This document shows, one piece after another, positions 57,429 through 64,000 of a DNA stretch of 64,000 nt (its first letter is position 1; each line of letters opens with the position of its first letter). The position numbers and the translations under genes are program-made. The stretch is from the NCBI GenBank assembly GCA_963700425.1, contig CAVOXO010000001.1:930001-994000 (forward strand). Reading direction: 5' to 3'. The DNA is from CAVOXO01 sp963700425 (lineage in GTDB: Bacteria > Actinomycetota > Acidimicrobiia > Acidimicrobiales > Microtrichaceae). The notes under the pieces are model-generated. The model had not been told where the DNA came from. It did not search any database and saw only the letters and a list, made by a program, of their open reading frames with translations.

Positions 57429-58703
57429 TCAGTCGCGCCCGACGGTTCCCACCGGCAGGTCCCGGTAGGGGGTCGTCGAGTCGATTCCGGGGTCCTTGGG
57501 CATCCCGAGCACCCGCTCGGCGACGATGTTGCGCATCACCTCGTCGGTTCCTCCCGCCACCCTCATCCCGGGGACTCCGAGCAGGAACTTCGAGAACGCG
57601 AACGTGCCCCACTCGCCCGAGTCGGCGACGATGCGTGGCCCGAGGACCCGGGCGACGAACTCCGCGAACGCCGACATGTTGTTCGTGAGACTCAGCTTCG
57701 CCGTCGACAACTCGGGTCCCGGAAGCTGCCCGCGCCGGATCTTGTCGAGGGCTCTCTGGTTGTTCCACTTGGCCACCACGAATCCCGAGTACACCTTGGC
57801 GTACTCATCGCGGATCGTCGGGTCCTCGAGCAGGTCGAAGTGGTCGAGCATGGCGCGGATCCGTTCGGGAGTGAACAGGCCGGAGCCCCCTCCACCTCCT
57901 CCTCCGATCGCGGCGCGTTCGTTCATGAGCGTGGTGAGCGCCACCGACCAGCCGCCGTTCACGTCGCCCAGTCGGTGATCCTCGCGGACCCGGACCTCGT
58001 CGAAGAACACCTCGTTGAAACTCGCGCCGCCGGTCATCTGTCGCAGAGGGCGGACATCCACGCCGGGATCCCTCATGTCCACGATGAAGGCCGTCAGGCC
58101 CTTGTGCTTGGGGGCGTCGGGGTTGGTCCGGCAGACGATCTCGCCGATGTCGGAGAGGTGGCCGTAGGTGTTCCACACCTTCTGACCGGTGATGATCCAC
58201 TCATCGCCGTCGCGCACCGCCCGGGTGCCGAGGCTGGCCAGGTCGCTCCCCGCGATCGGTTCCGAGAAGAGCTGGCAGGCGAGGACGTCGCCCCGGTACA
58301 GGGCCGTGAGGTAACGCTCGCGGGCGGCGTCGGTCCCGTGAGCCAGGATCGTCGGCGCCACCATTCCGAGCGAGATGGTGAAGAACCCCATGTCGGGCAC
58401 GACGTAGTGCGATTCGATCGACGCGTATTCGCGATCGAAGCTGCCCGGAAGCTCCCGCCCGCCGTGGTCGGAGGGCCCGGAGATCCATCCCAAGCCGGCG
58501 TCGAATCGGGTTCGGCGCCACTCCTTCGCCGCGGTGAGGTCGACCAGTTCCTGGTCCCGATCGGTCTCCTCGAAGATGTCGGCACCTTCGCTGCCCTCGC
58601 CCCATACGAAGTCGGTGCGCGGCGGGCGCGGCTCGGCGTTGTGGTCGAGGAACGCCGTCACCTCCGCCCGGAACTCGTCCAGAGTCGGTGCGTTCGTCGT
58701 CAT
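57429..58703 (-). CDS. Acyl-CoA dehydrogenase family protein
   Basis: A 424-aa FAD enzyme for alpha-beta dehydrogenation of an acyl-CoA. Motifs are FTISLGMVAPTILAHG, QLFSEPIAGSDLASLGTRAVRDGDEWIITGQKVWNTYGHL (FAD/substrate loop), GEIVCRTN, GLTAFIVDM, MTGGASFNEVFFDEVRVRED and the C-terminal GGTDEVMRNIVAERVLGMPKDP. ATG 58703 lies 15 bases downstream of a perfect TetR-type operator, and GGGGG is a weak ribosome site. The chain length is not predictable. Probably a fatty-acid or sterol degradation enzyme under TetR control. Confidence 0.92.
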   Translation of the reverse strand: MTTNAPTLDEFRAEVTAFLDHNAEPRPPRTDFVWGEGSEGADIFEETDRDQELVDLTAAKEWRRTRFDAGLGWISGPSDHGGRELPGSFDREYASIESHYVVPDMGFFTISLGMVAPTILAHGTDAARERYLTALYRGDVLACQLFSEPIAGSDLASLGTRAVRDGDEWIITGQKVWNTYGHLSDIGEIVCRTNPDAPKHKGLTAFIVDMRDPGVDVRPLRQMTGGASFNEVFFDEVRVREDHRLGDVNGGWSVALTTLMNERAAIGGGGGGGSGLFTPERIRAMLDHFDLLEDPTIRDEYAKVYSGFVVAKWNNQRALDKIRRGQLPGPELSTAKLSLTNNMSAFAEFVARVLGPRIVADSGEWGTFAFSKFLLGVPGMRVAGGTDEVMRNIVAERVLGMPKDPGIDSTTPYRDLPVGTVGRD

Positions 58704-58717
58704 CGGGGACCCCCTTC

Positions 58718-58733
58718 TTGACCGGACGGTCAA
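58718..58733. promoter_or_regulatory. TetR-type operator upstream of the acyl-CoA dehydrogenase gene
   Basis: TTGACCG and CGGTCAA are perfect 7-bp arms around a 2-base centre (58718-58724 and 58727-58733). This form is typical of operators for TetR regulators of fatty-acid and acyl-CoA catabolism in actinobacteria. It is 15 bases from the start codon at 58703 and also faces the divergent gene at 58783. Confidence 0.75.
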
Positions 58734-58782
58734 TTTAGACCCCGGTGATGGCTCGATCACAGTCGCTGATTAGTCTTCCCAC

Positions 58783-59241
58783 GTGCTTCGACGCCGGCCC
58801 GTTGCCCTGGGGATCTTCGCCGCGTGGACGTTGGTCGTGTGGACGGGCCGCGTGCGCAACATCTGGGCCGACCTCGAAGGGTCCGAGCGCGCCGTGGCGA
58901 TGATTCCTGCGGTCGTGTTCTGCGCAGTGGGGCTGGCGGTCGCGTGGCTGGCCGTCGCCGATCCATCGGAGTCCGTGACGCGCCGGGTCACCGGTTCGGC
59001 GGCGGTGTTCACCATCGGCTACTGGATGGTTCGGGCGGTTCTCATCGCCCTCAACGATCACGCCCTGGGTTTCGTCGTGGTTCACACGGTGCTCGCGATC
59101 GTGTCGGTGTCGGCCGCGGCATGGGCCTGGCGGGTCGTGGACCGGGAGGACCCTTGTGAGGTGGACGGGGGCGCGTCGGCCGTCGACGGCGGAGGCGAGG
59201 ACACTACGGTGGCCGCCGGATCCGACGCAGGAGGTCTGTAG
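58783..59241 (+). CDS. Four-helix membrane protein, unknown
   Basis: A 152-aa protein. GTG 58783 has TAGTCT (58771-58776) six bases ahead, a leaderless promoter. Hydrophobic helices lie near residues 8-22, 43-62, 72-92 and 98-116, then a Gly/Asp-rich cytosolic tail (EVDGGASAVDGGGEDTTV). The stop abuts the start of the Zn metallopeptidase gene (1-base overlap), so the two are cotranscribed. No family assigned. Confidence 0.75.
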   Translation: MLRRRPVALGIFAAWTLVVWTGRVRNIWADLEGSERAVAMIPAVVFCAVGLAVAWLAVADPSESVTRRVTGSAAVFTIGYWMVRAVLIALNDHALGFVVVHTVLAIVSVSAAAWAWRVVDREDPCEVDGGASAVDGGGEDTTVAAGSDAGGL

Positions 59242-60215
59242 TGGAGTGGAGCCCTGACGAGGCCGACGAGGGTGACATCATCGACCGTCGAGCCGGTGGC
59301 GGTGGCGGCTCGGGCGTCGACCTCGGGAGTGTCCTGGGCGGAGCTCTCGGAGGAGGAGGGGGTCGGGGCAAGAAGGCCGGCGGCGGCCTCATGGGGGTCG
59401 TGTTGATGGTGGCGGCCATCTTCATCCTGCCCAAGTTGATGGGAGGCGGGGGTGGCTTCGACCTCTCGACGGTTCCGGGTCTCGAGCAGCTTCCCCAGGT
59501 GAGCTCCGGCGCCATCGAGTCCAGCGGTGACCCCTCCGACATGTCGGTCCCGCCCGACTCCGATCCCGACCTCGAACTCAAGCAGTTCTCCAACGTTGTC
59601 ATCACCGACGTCAACGACATGTGGGCCGAGCAGTTCTCCGCTGCCGGCCGGCAGTACCAGCGGACGCAGATGGTGCTCTTCGCGAGCGGGACCTCCAGTG
59701 GCTGCGGCAACGCCAGCTCGGCGATGGGTCCCTTCTACTGCGGGGCGGACAATCTGGTCTACATCGATCTCGACTTCTTCAGGGACCTGGCGACCCGGTT
59801 CGGCGCCGCCGGCGACTTCGCCCAGGCGTACGTGATCGCTCACGAGGTGGCCCACCATGTTCAGAACGAACTCGGGATCTCCGACGAGGTGCGACGGATC
59901 GAGGCCCGCGATCCCGATGCGGCGACGGGACCCGACGGGCTGTCGGTGCGCCAGGAGCTGCAGGCGGACTGCCTGGCGGGGGTGTGGGCGCATTCGGCCT
60001 TCGAGGAGGGTCGGTTGGAGCCCGGTGACATCGACGAGGCCCTCGCCGCCGCGGCGGGAGTGGGTGACGATCGGATCCAGCGTCAGGCGACGGGTTCGGT
60101 GAATCCCGAGGGCTTCACCCACGGCACGTCGGCGCAGCGGTCGGCATGGTTCACCACCGGCTACCAGTCGGGTGATTCGGATTCGTGTGACACGTTCTCG
60201 GTGAACAATCTCTAG
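59241..60215 (+). CDS. Neutral zinc metallopeptidase (YpfJ/Zn_peptidase family)
   Basis: A 324-aa membrane protein with catalytic motif HEVAHH starting at residue 201, the HExxH zinc site. The N-terminus is Gly-rich (RRAGGGGGSG, GGGGGRGKKAGGG) and then one hydrophobic anchor (GLMGVVLMVAAIFILPKLMG). The outer domain has WAEQFSAAGRQYQRTQMVLF, GCGNASSAMGPFYCGADNLVY and VRQELQADCLAGVWAH, all characteristic of PF04228. Two Cys pairs may form disulfides. Start GTG 59241. Substrate unknown; periplasmic-like location is inferred from the anchor. Confidence 0.9.
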   Translation: MEWSPDEADEGDIIDRRAGGGGGSGVDLGSVLGGALGGGGGRGKKAGGGLMGVVLMVAAIFILPKLMGGGGGFDLSTVPGLEQLPQVSSGAIESSGDPSDMSVPPDSDPDLELKQFSNVVITDVNDMWAEQFSAAGRQYQRTQMVLFASGTSSGCGNASSAMGPFYCGADNLVYIDLDFFRDLATRFGAAGDFAQAYVIAHEVAHHVQNELGISDEVRRIEARDPDAATGPDGLSVRQELQADCLAGVWAHSAFEEGRLEPGDIDEALAAAAGVGDDRIQRQATGSVNPEGFTHGTSAQRSAWFTTGYQSGDSDSCDTFSVNNL

Positions 60216-60265
60216 GCGGCATCCGGTTGGGGTGCCGGCGGAACGAACGCTACGATTCGTCCGCT

Positions 60266-60595
60266 ATGGGCCAACCCGTCACCGTCATCGAGAAGCCCTC
60301 CTCCCGCGGAGGAGTCGTCAGATTCGAGATGAACCGGGTGCTCACCGGTATGGGACACGAGAGCTACGTTCCCGGTGACGTCATCGTCGGTGACCGTCCG
60401 CCCGATGTCCTCGCCGGGCGTCTCCTCGAGCGCGGTGGAATCGACAGGGTTCACGTCGCCGGCTCGGTGGTGACCGTCGATCTGGCCAAGGGTGCCGGGT
60501 CGGAGGGGATCAAGGAGATCATCGAGGATCTCTACACCTACTACCGGCCTGGCGTCGACGTGCCGGTCTTCGAGGAGCCCGACGCCGAGGGGTGA
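60266..60595 (+). CDS. NifU N-terminal-like (Nfu_N) small protein
   Basis: A 109-aa protein. The segment VHVAGSVVTVDLAKGAGSEG and IKEIIEDLYTYYRPG resembles the Nfu_N alpha-beta domain (a strand-helix-strand scaffold with no metal Cys). ATG 60266 has TACGAT (60251-60256) nine bases ahead, a leaderless promoter. A role in Fe-S or iron handling is suggested only by fold likeness. It precedes, but is separate from, the SOS-controlled imuA' gene. Confidence 0.55.
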   Translation: MGQPVTVIEKPSSRGGVVRFEMNRVLTGMGHESYVPGDVIVGDRPPDVLAGRLLERGGIDRVHVAGSVVTVDLAKGAGSEGIKEIIEDLYTYYRPGVDVPVFEEPDAEG

Positions 60596-60608
60596 CCCCT
60601 TGCGGTGA

Positions 60609-60624
60609 TCGAACGCACGTTCGA
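60609..60624 (+). promoter_or_regulatory. LexA (SOS) box of imuA'-imuB
   Basis: TCGAACGCACGTTCGA is a perfect TCGAAC-N4-GTTCGA palindrome, the actinobacterial LexA consensus. It overlaps the -10 box GATACT (60623-60628) that precedes ATG 60635 by six bases. LexA bound here would cover the promoter, placing both imuA' and imuB in the SOS regulon. Confidence 0.88.
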
Positions 60625-60634
60625 TACTGGGGTC

Positions 60635-61342
60635 ATGGCCCCAGACCTCGATGCCGCCCTCACCCTGAGTGAGCTGTCCGAACGTATCCGTCCCACCGTC
60701 CTCTCCTCCGAGAAGACGGTGCCGGTTGTCGACGAGTTGAGGGGGCTCCTTCCCCTGGGAGGGCTGGTCCGGGGCTCATCGGTGGCCGTGAGCGGTACGG
60801 GGGCCACCTCCCTGGCCCTGACCCTGCTGGGAAAGGCGTCGGGTACGGGGTCGTGGATAGCCGTCGTGGGCGTCGATTCCCTCGGTTGGGCGGCAGTCGC
60901 CAGGGCGGGCTGGGCACTCGACCGGACCGTGTCGATCACCGAACCACCCGTGTCGGCGTGGGCGACCGTGGTGGGGGCTCTCGTCGATGCCCTCGACGTG
61001 GTGGTCGTCGATCCCACTCATCAGGTGCGGGCAGGTGACGCCCGTCGACTGGCGGCGAGGACCCGCGAGCGGGGATCGATCCTGGTTCGACTCGAGACCC
61101 CCGACGGACGTTCCCGCTTCAGGTGGCCGACTCAGGCAGATCTCCATCTGACCTCCGAGTCACTCGGGTGGGAGGGCGTCGATGTGGGTGCCGGTCACCT
61201 GCGGTCACGTCCGGTGACAGTCGCTGTCGGGGGTCGCCGTCAGGGAGGTCGTCCGGCCTCGGCCTCGTTCATGCTTCCCGGGGATCGTCACTCTGTCGAG
61301 ACGGTTCCGGCCCCGGTGACACCACTCGGTCGAATCGGCTGA
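60635..61342 (+). CDS. imuA': ImuA' (RecA/SulA-like mutasome protein)
   Basis: A 235-aa RecA-fold protein lacking a clear Walker A motif. PVVDELRGLLPLGGLVRGSSVAVSGTGATSLALTLLG matches the region before the P-loop, and ALDVVVVDPTHQVRAGDARRLAARTRERGSILV the strand that follows. Actinobacterial ImuA' works with ImuB and DnaE2 in mutagenic DNA synthesis. ATG 60635 is preferred over an upstream GTG at 60605 because that GTG would place the start codon inside the LexA box. Followed 7 bases later by imuB. A dnaE2 gene is not in the window. Confidence 0.82.
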   Translation: MAPDLDAALTLSELSERIRPTVLSSEKTVPVVDELRGLLPLGGLVRGSSVAVSGTGATSLALTLLGKASGTGSWIAVVGVDSLGWAAVARAGWALDRTVSITEPPVSAWATVVGALVDALDVVVVDPTHQVRAGDARRLAARTRERGSILVRLETPDGRSRFRWPTQADLHLTSESLGWEGVDVGAGHLRSRPVTVAVGGRRQGGRPASASFMLPGDRHSVETVPAPVTPLGRIG

Positions 61343-61349
61343 GGACCCG

Positions 61350-62978
61350 GTGGCGGTCGCCGTGGCCGAGGTCACCCGGACCCTGGTGGTGAGTTGTGCC
61401 GACTGGCCGGTGGTGGCCCTCGGAGTGGATCTCTCGCGGCCCGTCGCCGTCATGGCCTCCCAGCGGGTGATGTCGCTGAACGACGCGGCACGGGAATCGG
61501 GTCTCTCGGTGGGACTCCGACGAAGGGAGGCTCAGCGGAGGAATCCCCAGGTGACCCTCCACGATCGCGACCCCGACCGGGAGGCCCGGACCTTCGACCC
61601 GGTCGTCGGGGCACTCGAGGAGGTGGCTGCCCGAACCCAGATCGTGCGTCCGGGCGTGCTGAGCATCCCCGTCCGCGGCCCCTCTCGCTACTTCGGGGGT
61701 GATGAACCTCTCGCCGTCGAAGTGGCGGCGGTGGTCGCCCGTTCGGTCCCGTCGGGGGTCAGGGTGGGGGTGGGGGTGGCGGACGGTCTGTTCGCCGCAT
61801 CGTTGGCGGCGCGCCGCTCCGCCGCGGTGGTGGGCCCCGACGTGTCGGTGGTGCCCCTGGTGGTGGACGAAGGGGCATCAGGTGGTTTCGTGGCCGATGC
61901 TCCGATCTCCGCCCTGGGGCGTCCAGAACTCACGTCGGTTCTGGCCCGGCTCGGACTCACCGAGGTCGGTGTGTTCGCCGCACTCGATACCGGTGACGTG
62001 GTCGCCCGCTTCGGACGGGAGGGGAGTGACGCCCACCGCCTGGCCCGCGGACTCGATCTGGTGCCCCCCTCACTGTCGGAGCCGCCACCCGATCTGGAGG
62101 TCGCCCATGAGGCCGATCCGGCTCTCGAGAGAGTCGATCACGCGGCCTTCGTGGCGAAATCATTGGCCGACGACTTCCATGCGCGGCTCGGGAGTCGCGG
62201 GATCGCCGCCACGGCGATCCTCATCTCGGCGGTGACCGTGGAGGGCGAGGTGGTGGAGAGGCGATGGCGTCACGAGGGTGCGCTGGGTGCCGCCGCGGTC
62301 GCTCAACGGCTCCGGTGGCAGCTCGACGGGTGGTTGACGTCGACGGGTGGGCGGCGGTCCGCTGGTGCCGGCGCCATCCGGACCCTCTCGGTGAGGCCGG
62401 AGGCGGTGATGGCCGCGGTCGGACGGCAGCAGGGCTTCTGGGGAGGCACGACCGAGGCGGGAGAAAGGGCGATGCAGGGGCTGGCCCGGGTCCAGTCCCT
62501 GTTGGGGGAGGACGCAGTGCGCCGTGCGGAGTGGAAGGGGGCGCGTTCGCCGGGGGAGCAGTACCGCATGGTGCCTCTCGATGCGGAACCCTCGTCGGGC
62601 ACCAGCGAACTCGGTGTGCCGGTGTCGGGGGCGGGACCGGGCGAGGGGGAGTCACCCTGGCCGGGCCGACTGCCCGACCCTCCACCTGCCCTGGTGTGGG
62701 TGACGCCCCGACGGATCTCGGTGGTCGATTCATCGGGAGAGCAGGTCCGAGTGAGTGGACGCGGGGCGGTCTCGGCTCCCCCTGCGAAGGTGGCCATGGG
62801 TTCCCAGCAGTGGCGGGCGGTCATCGCCTGGAGCGGTCCGTGGCTGTGTGACGAACGCTGGTGGGATGCGCTGGGGCATCGTCGGCGGGCCCGATTCCAG
62901 GTGGTACTCGACGACCGGAGTGCTCACCTGTTGGCGGTGGAGTCGCAGTTGTGGTGGTGGGAGGCCGCCTACGACTGA
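61350..62978 (+). CDS. imuB: ImuB, Y-family polymerase-like protein
   Basis: A 542-aa protein of the DinB/UmuC fold without polymerase activity. RTLVVSCADWPVVALGVD replaces the catalytic DMDAFFAS motif, so the metal-binding acids are missing, as in other ImuB proteins; it acts as an adaptor between the beta clamp, ImuA' and DnaE2. Other matches are SVGLRRREAQRRNPQ, SRYFGGDEPLAVEVAAVV, GVGVADGLFAASLAARR, LGRPELTSVLARLGLTEVGV and WWDALGHRRRARFQVVLDD. SOS induction is inferred from the LexA box before imuA'. Confidence 0.9.
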   Translation: MAVAVAEVTRTLVVSCADWPVVALGVDLSRPVAVMASQRVMSLNDAARESGLSVGLRRREAQRRNPQVTLHDRDPDREARTFDPVVGALEEVAARTQIVRPGVLSIPVRGPSRYFGGDEPLAVEVAAVVARSVPSGVRVGVGVADGLFAASLAARRSAAVVGPDVSVVPLVVDEGASGGFVADAPISALGRPELTSVLARLGLTEVGVFAALDTGDVVARFGREGSDAHRLARGLDLVPPSLSEPPPDLEVAHEADPALERVDHAAFVAKSLADDFHARLGSRGIAATAILISAVTVEGEVVERRWRHEGALGAAAVAQRLRWQLDGWLTSTGGRRSAGAGAIRTLSVRPEAVMAAVGRQQGFWGGTTEAGERAMQGLARVQSLLGEDAVRRAEWKGARSPGEQYRMVPLDAEPSSGTSELGVPVSGAGPGEGESPWPGRLPDPPPALVWVTPRRISVVDSSGEQVRVSGRGAVSAPPAKVAMGSQQWRAVIAWSGPWLCDERWWDALGHRRRARFQVVLDDRSAHLLAVESQLWWWEAAYD

Positions 62979-63097
62979 GAACCGGCAGGGATGGTCGGGG
63001 CCGTCGCCTACTGTGACCGGCGTGATCCCGGGATCGACCAGCAGATGACGATCGACATCACCGGCATCCGCCTGCGTCCGTCGCCCGCACACCTGCG

Positions 63098-63874
63098 GTG
63101 CATCTCGCCCACATCGAGCAGTTCGTGACGCTCGCCGGCGAGGCCCGCCGTCGTGTTCGAGGTCTCCTGACCAGGGCGTACGCGGCTCGCAATCGCTACA
63201 CCCATCTCGGCGACACCGCTCTCGGCGAAGACGTTCGGGGGCTGGCGGGGGTGACATTCGAGGGCGACAGCTTCGTGCACTCCCACGTCATCTTCTCGGG
63301 TGAGGTGGTCATCGGCCGGTCGACCACCATCGGCGAGCGCTGCAACGTGAGCGGACCGACGACCATCGGTCGCTACTGCCAACTTGCCACCGGTGTCGCG
63401 GTGATCTCCGGAGACCACCCGACCTCCAAGTTGACGACCTACACCAACCGCCGGTTGCTGTCGGGGCACATGGCGACCCACGTCGAGCGCCGTGCGGTGT
63501 CGGTGGGCAACGACGTCTGGATCGGCCGGAACGCCATGGTCCTCGCGGGCGTGACCGTCGGGGACGGCGCGGTCATCGGCGCCGGGGCCGTGGTGACGAA
63601 GGACGTCGAGCCCTATGCGATCGTCGCAGGGGTCCCGGCCCGCAGAATCGGGTCGAGATTCTCCGATGAGACCATCGCCCTTCTGGAACAGCTGAGGTGG
63701 TGGGAGCGGACATCCGCGGACATCGAGGCGCATGCCGCGCTCTTCGACCTCGACCTCGACGACTCCCCGGGTGCCCACGAATCGCTGCGGAGCTGGATCG
63801 CCGAGACCCCTCGGGACGAGGTCGGCACGGCGCAGCGGTCGCGCCCTGATCGAGAGCTCACGGAGAGGGACTGA
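63098..63874 (+). CDS. Hexapeptide-repeat acyltransferase (start uncertain)
   Basis: About 258 aa with left-handed beta-helix repeats: FSGEVVIGRSTTIGERCNVS, GPTTIGRYCQLATGVAVISG, VSVGNDVWIGRNAMVLAGVT and VGDGAVIGAGAVVTKDVEPY. AIVAGVPARRIG is the typical acetyl-CoA binding turn. Members O- or N-acetylate sugars and antibiotics. GTG 63098 has no ribosome site. A leaderless TACTGT (63009-63014) precedes GTG 63022 in another frame, and ATG 63045 is in a third, so a frameshift near 63080 may hide the true N-terminus. The acceptor is unknown. Confidence 0.82.
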   Translation: MHLAHIEQFVTLAGEARRRVRGLLTRAYAARNRYTHLGDTALGEDVRGLAGVTFEGDSFVHSHVIFSGEVVIGRSTTIGERCNVSGPTTIGRYCQLATGVAVISGDHPTSKLTTYTNRRLLSGHMATHVERRAVSVGNDVWIGRNAMVLAGVTVGDGAVIGAGAVVTKDVEPYAIVAGVPARRIGSRFSDETIALLEQLRWWERTSADIEAHAALFDLDLDDSPGAHESLRSWIAETPRDEVGTAQRSRPDRELTERD

Positions 63875-63931
63875 GAACACCCTCAGTGCGGCTGATCGGT
63901 TCGCCGTGCCCCACCCCGGCACAATGGTGGG

Positions 63932-64000
63932 GTGCGCGTACTCGTGATCGAAGACGAAGTTGCTCTGGCGGAGGGCGTGGCCCGTGGACTCGGAGCCGAG
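63932..64000 (+). CDS. Response regulator, N-terminal fragment (cut by the window end)
   Basis: Only 23 codons are present: GTG 63932 begins VRVLVIEDEVALAEGVARGLG, the strand, acidic pair and helix of an OmpR-type receiver domain (IEDE provides the phosphate-site acids). The rest, including the phospho-Asp and the DNA-binding domain, lies beyond the window. CACAAT six bases before the GTG is a weak -10. Confidence 0.75.
   Translation, partial: MRVLVIEDEVALAEGVARGLGAE

Overview
The window is high-GC, densely coded DNA from an actinobacterium. Evidence for this is a WhiB regulator, an F420-dependent luciferase-like oxidoreductase and an F420 biosynthesis guanylyltransferase, a DUF222/HNH protein of the 13E12 type, a class A penicillin-binding protein, ImuA'/ImuB, LexA boxes of the actinobacterial form, and many promoters of the leaderless type (a TAnnnT box 6-9 bases before the start codon). 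The gene mix (AGPS-like oxidase, TIGR03084-like protein, pseudaminic-acid genes, type 2 IleRS) would suit the class Acidimicrobiia, but that placement is inference.

Layout. 0-6.4 kb: partial surface protein, ileS, an HSL-type esterase and a NUDIX hydrolase. 6.7-10.3 kb: class I ribonucleotide reductase (nrdA-nrdB), closed by a strong hairpin. 10.4-16.5 kb: Gfo/Idh oxidoreductase and F420 oxidoreductase, then a PBP, then a zinc-ribbon/membrane/phosphatase operon. 16.5-18.4 kb: DUF222-HNH gene with a LexA-like box at its start, and rnpB. 18.5-25.3 kb: TetR, glycerol kinase, AGPS-like FAD oxidase, SGNH lipoprotein, a small alpha-beta-barrel protein and a COQ4-like protein. 25.5-28.1 kb: PadR plus membrane partner, a phage-endolysin-like hydrolase and a GGCT-like protein. 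28.2-33.0 kb: glpD divergent from a Fur/PerR regulator, rubrerythrin, a GlpC/HdrD-like Fe-S protein and a DUF3501 protein. 33.0-38.0 kb: whiB, trpD, lipoprotein, zinc-ribbon and NYN proteins, and an exonuclease. 38.2-46.4 kb: FkbM methyltransferase, glycosyltransferase, metG, TIGR03084-like protein, LmbE-like deacetylase, cofC/fbiD and gpsA. 46.4-52.0 kb: surface-glycan (pseudaminic acid) cluster, badly broken. 52.2-64 kb: an unknown 539-aa protein, rnhB, glycosyltransferase, nucleotide cyclase-like protein, acyl-CoA dehydrogenase, Zn metallopeptidase, NifU-N-like protein, SOS-controlled imuA'-imuB, a hexapeptide acetyltransferase and the first codons of a response regulator.

The sequence has a striking technical property. 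About 18 conserved genes or gene parts, including essential ones such as nrdA and nrdB, are interrupted by single-base frameshifts, mostly one extra base, while the residues on either side stay perfectly conserved. This looks like uncorrected sequencing or assembly indels rather than gene decay. The pseB/pseC block (50.4-52.0 kb) is far worse, and two genes are cut off against each other at about 50,395, which suggests either a deletion or a chimeric contig join. Gene boundaries given for interrupted genes are those of the restored reading frame.

The most interesting biology is: (i) the Fur/PerR - rubrerythrin - GlpC/HdrD-like Fe-S protein - DUF3501 cluster, which looks like a peroxide-defence electron-transfer module with a member of unknown function; (ii) two LexA boxes sitting exactly on leaderless promoters, one for imuA'B and one for the DUF222-HNH protein; (iii) a glycerol-lipid neighbourhood (glycerol kinase, AGPS-like oxidase, SGNH lipase); and (iv) a COQ4-like protein translationally coupled to a small alpha-beta-barrel protein, with a glpD-derived 47-bp repeat in front of it.
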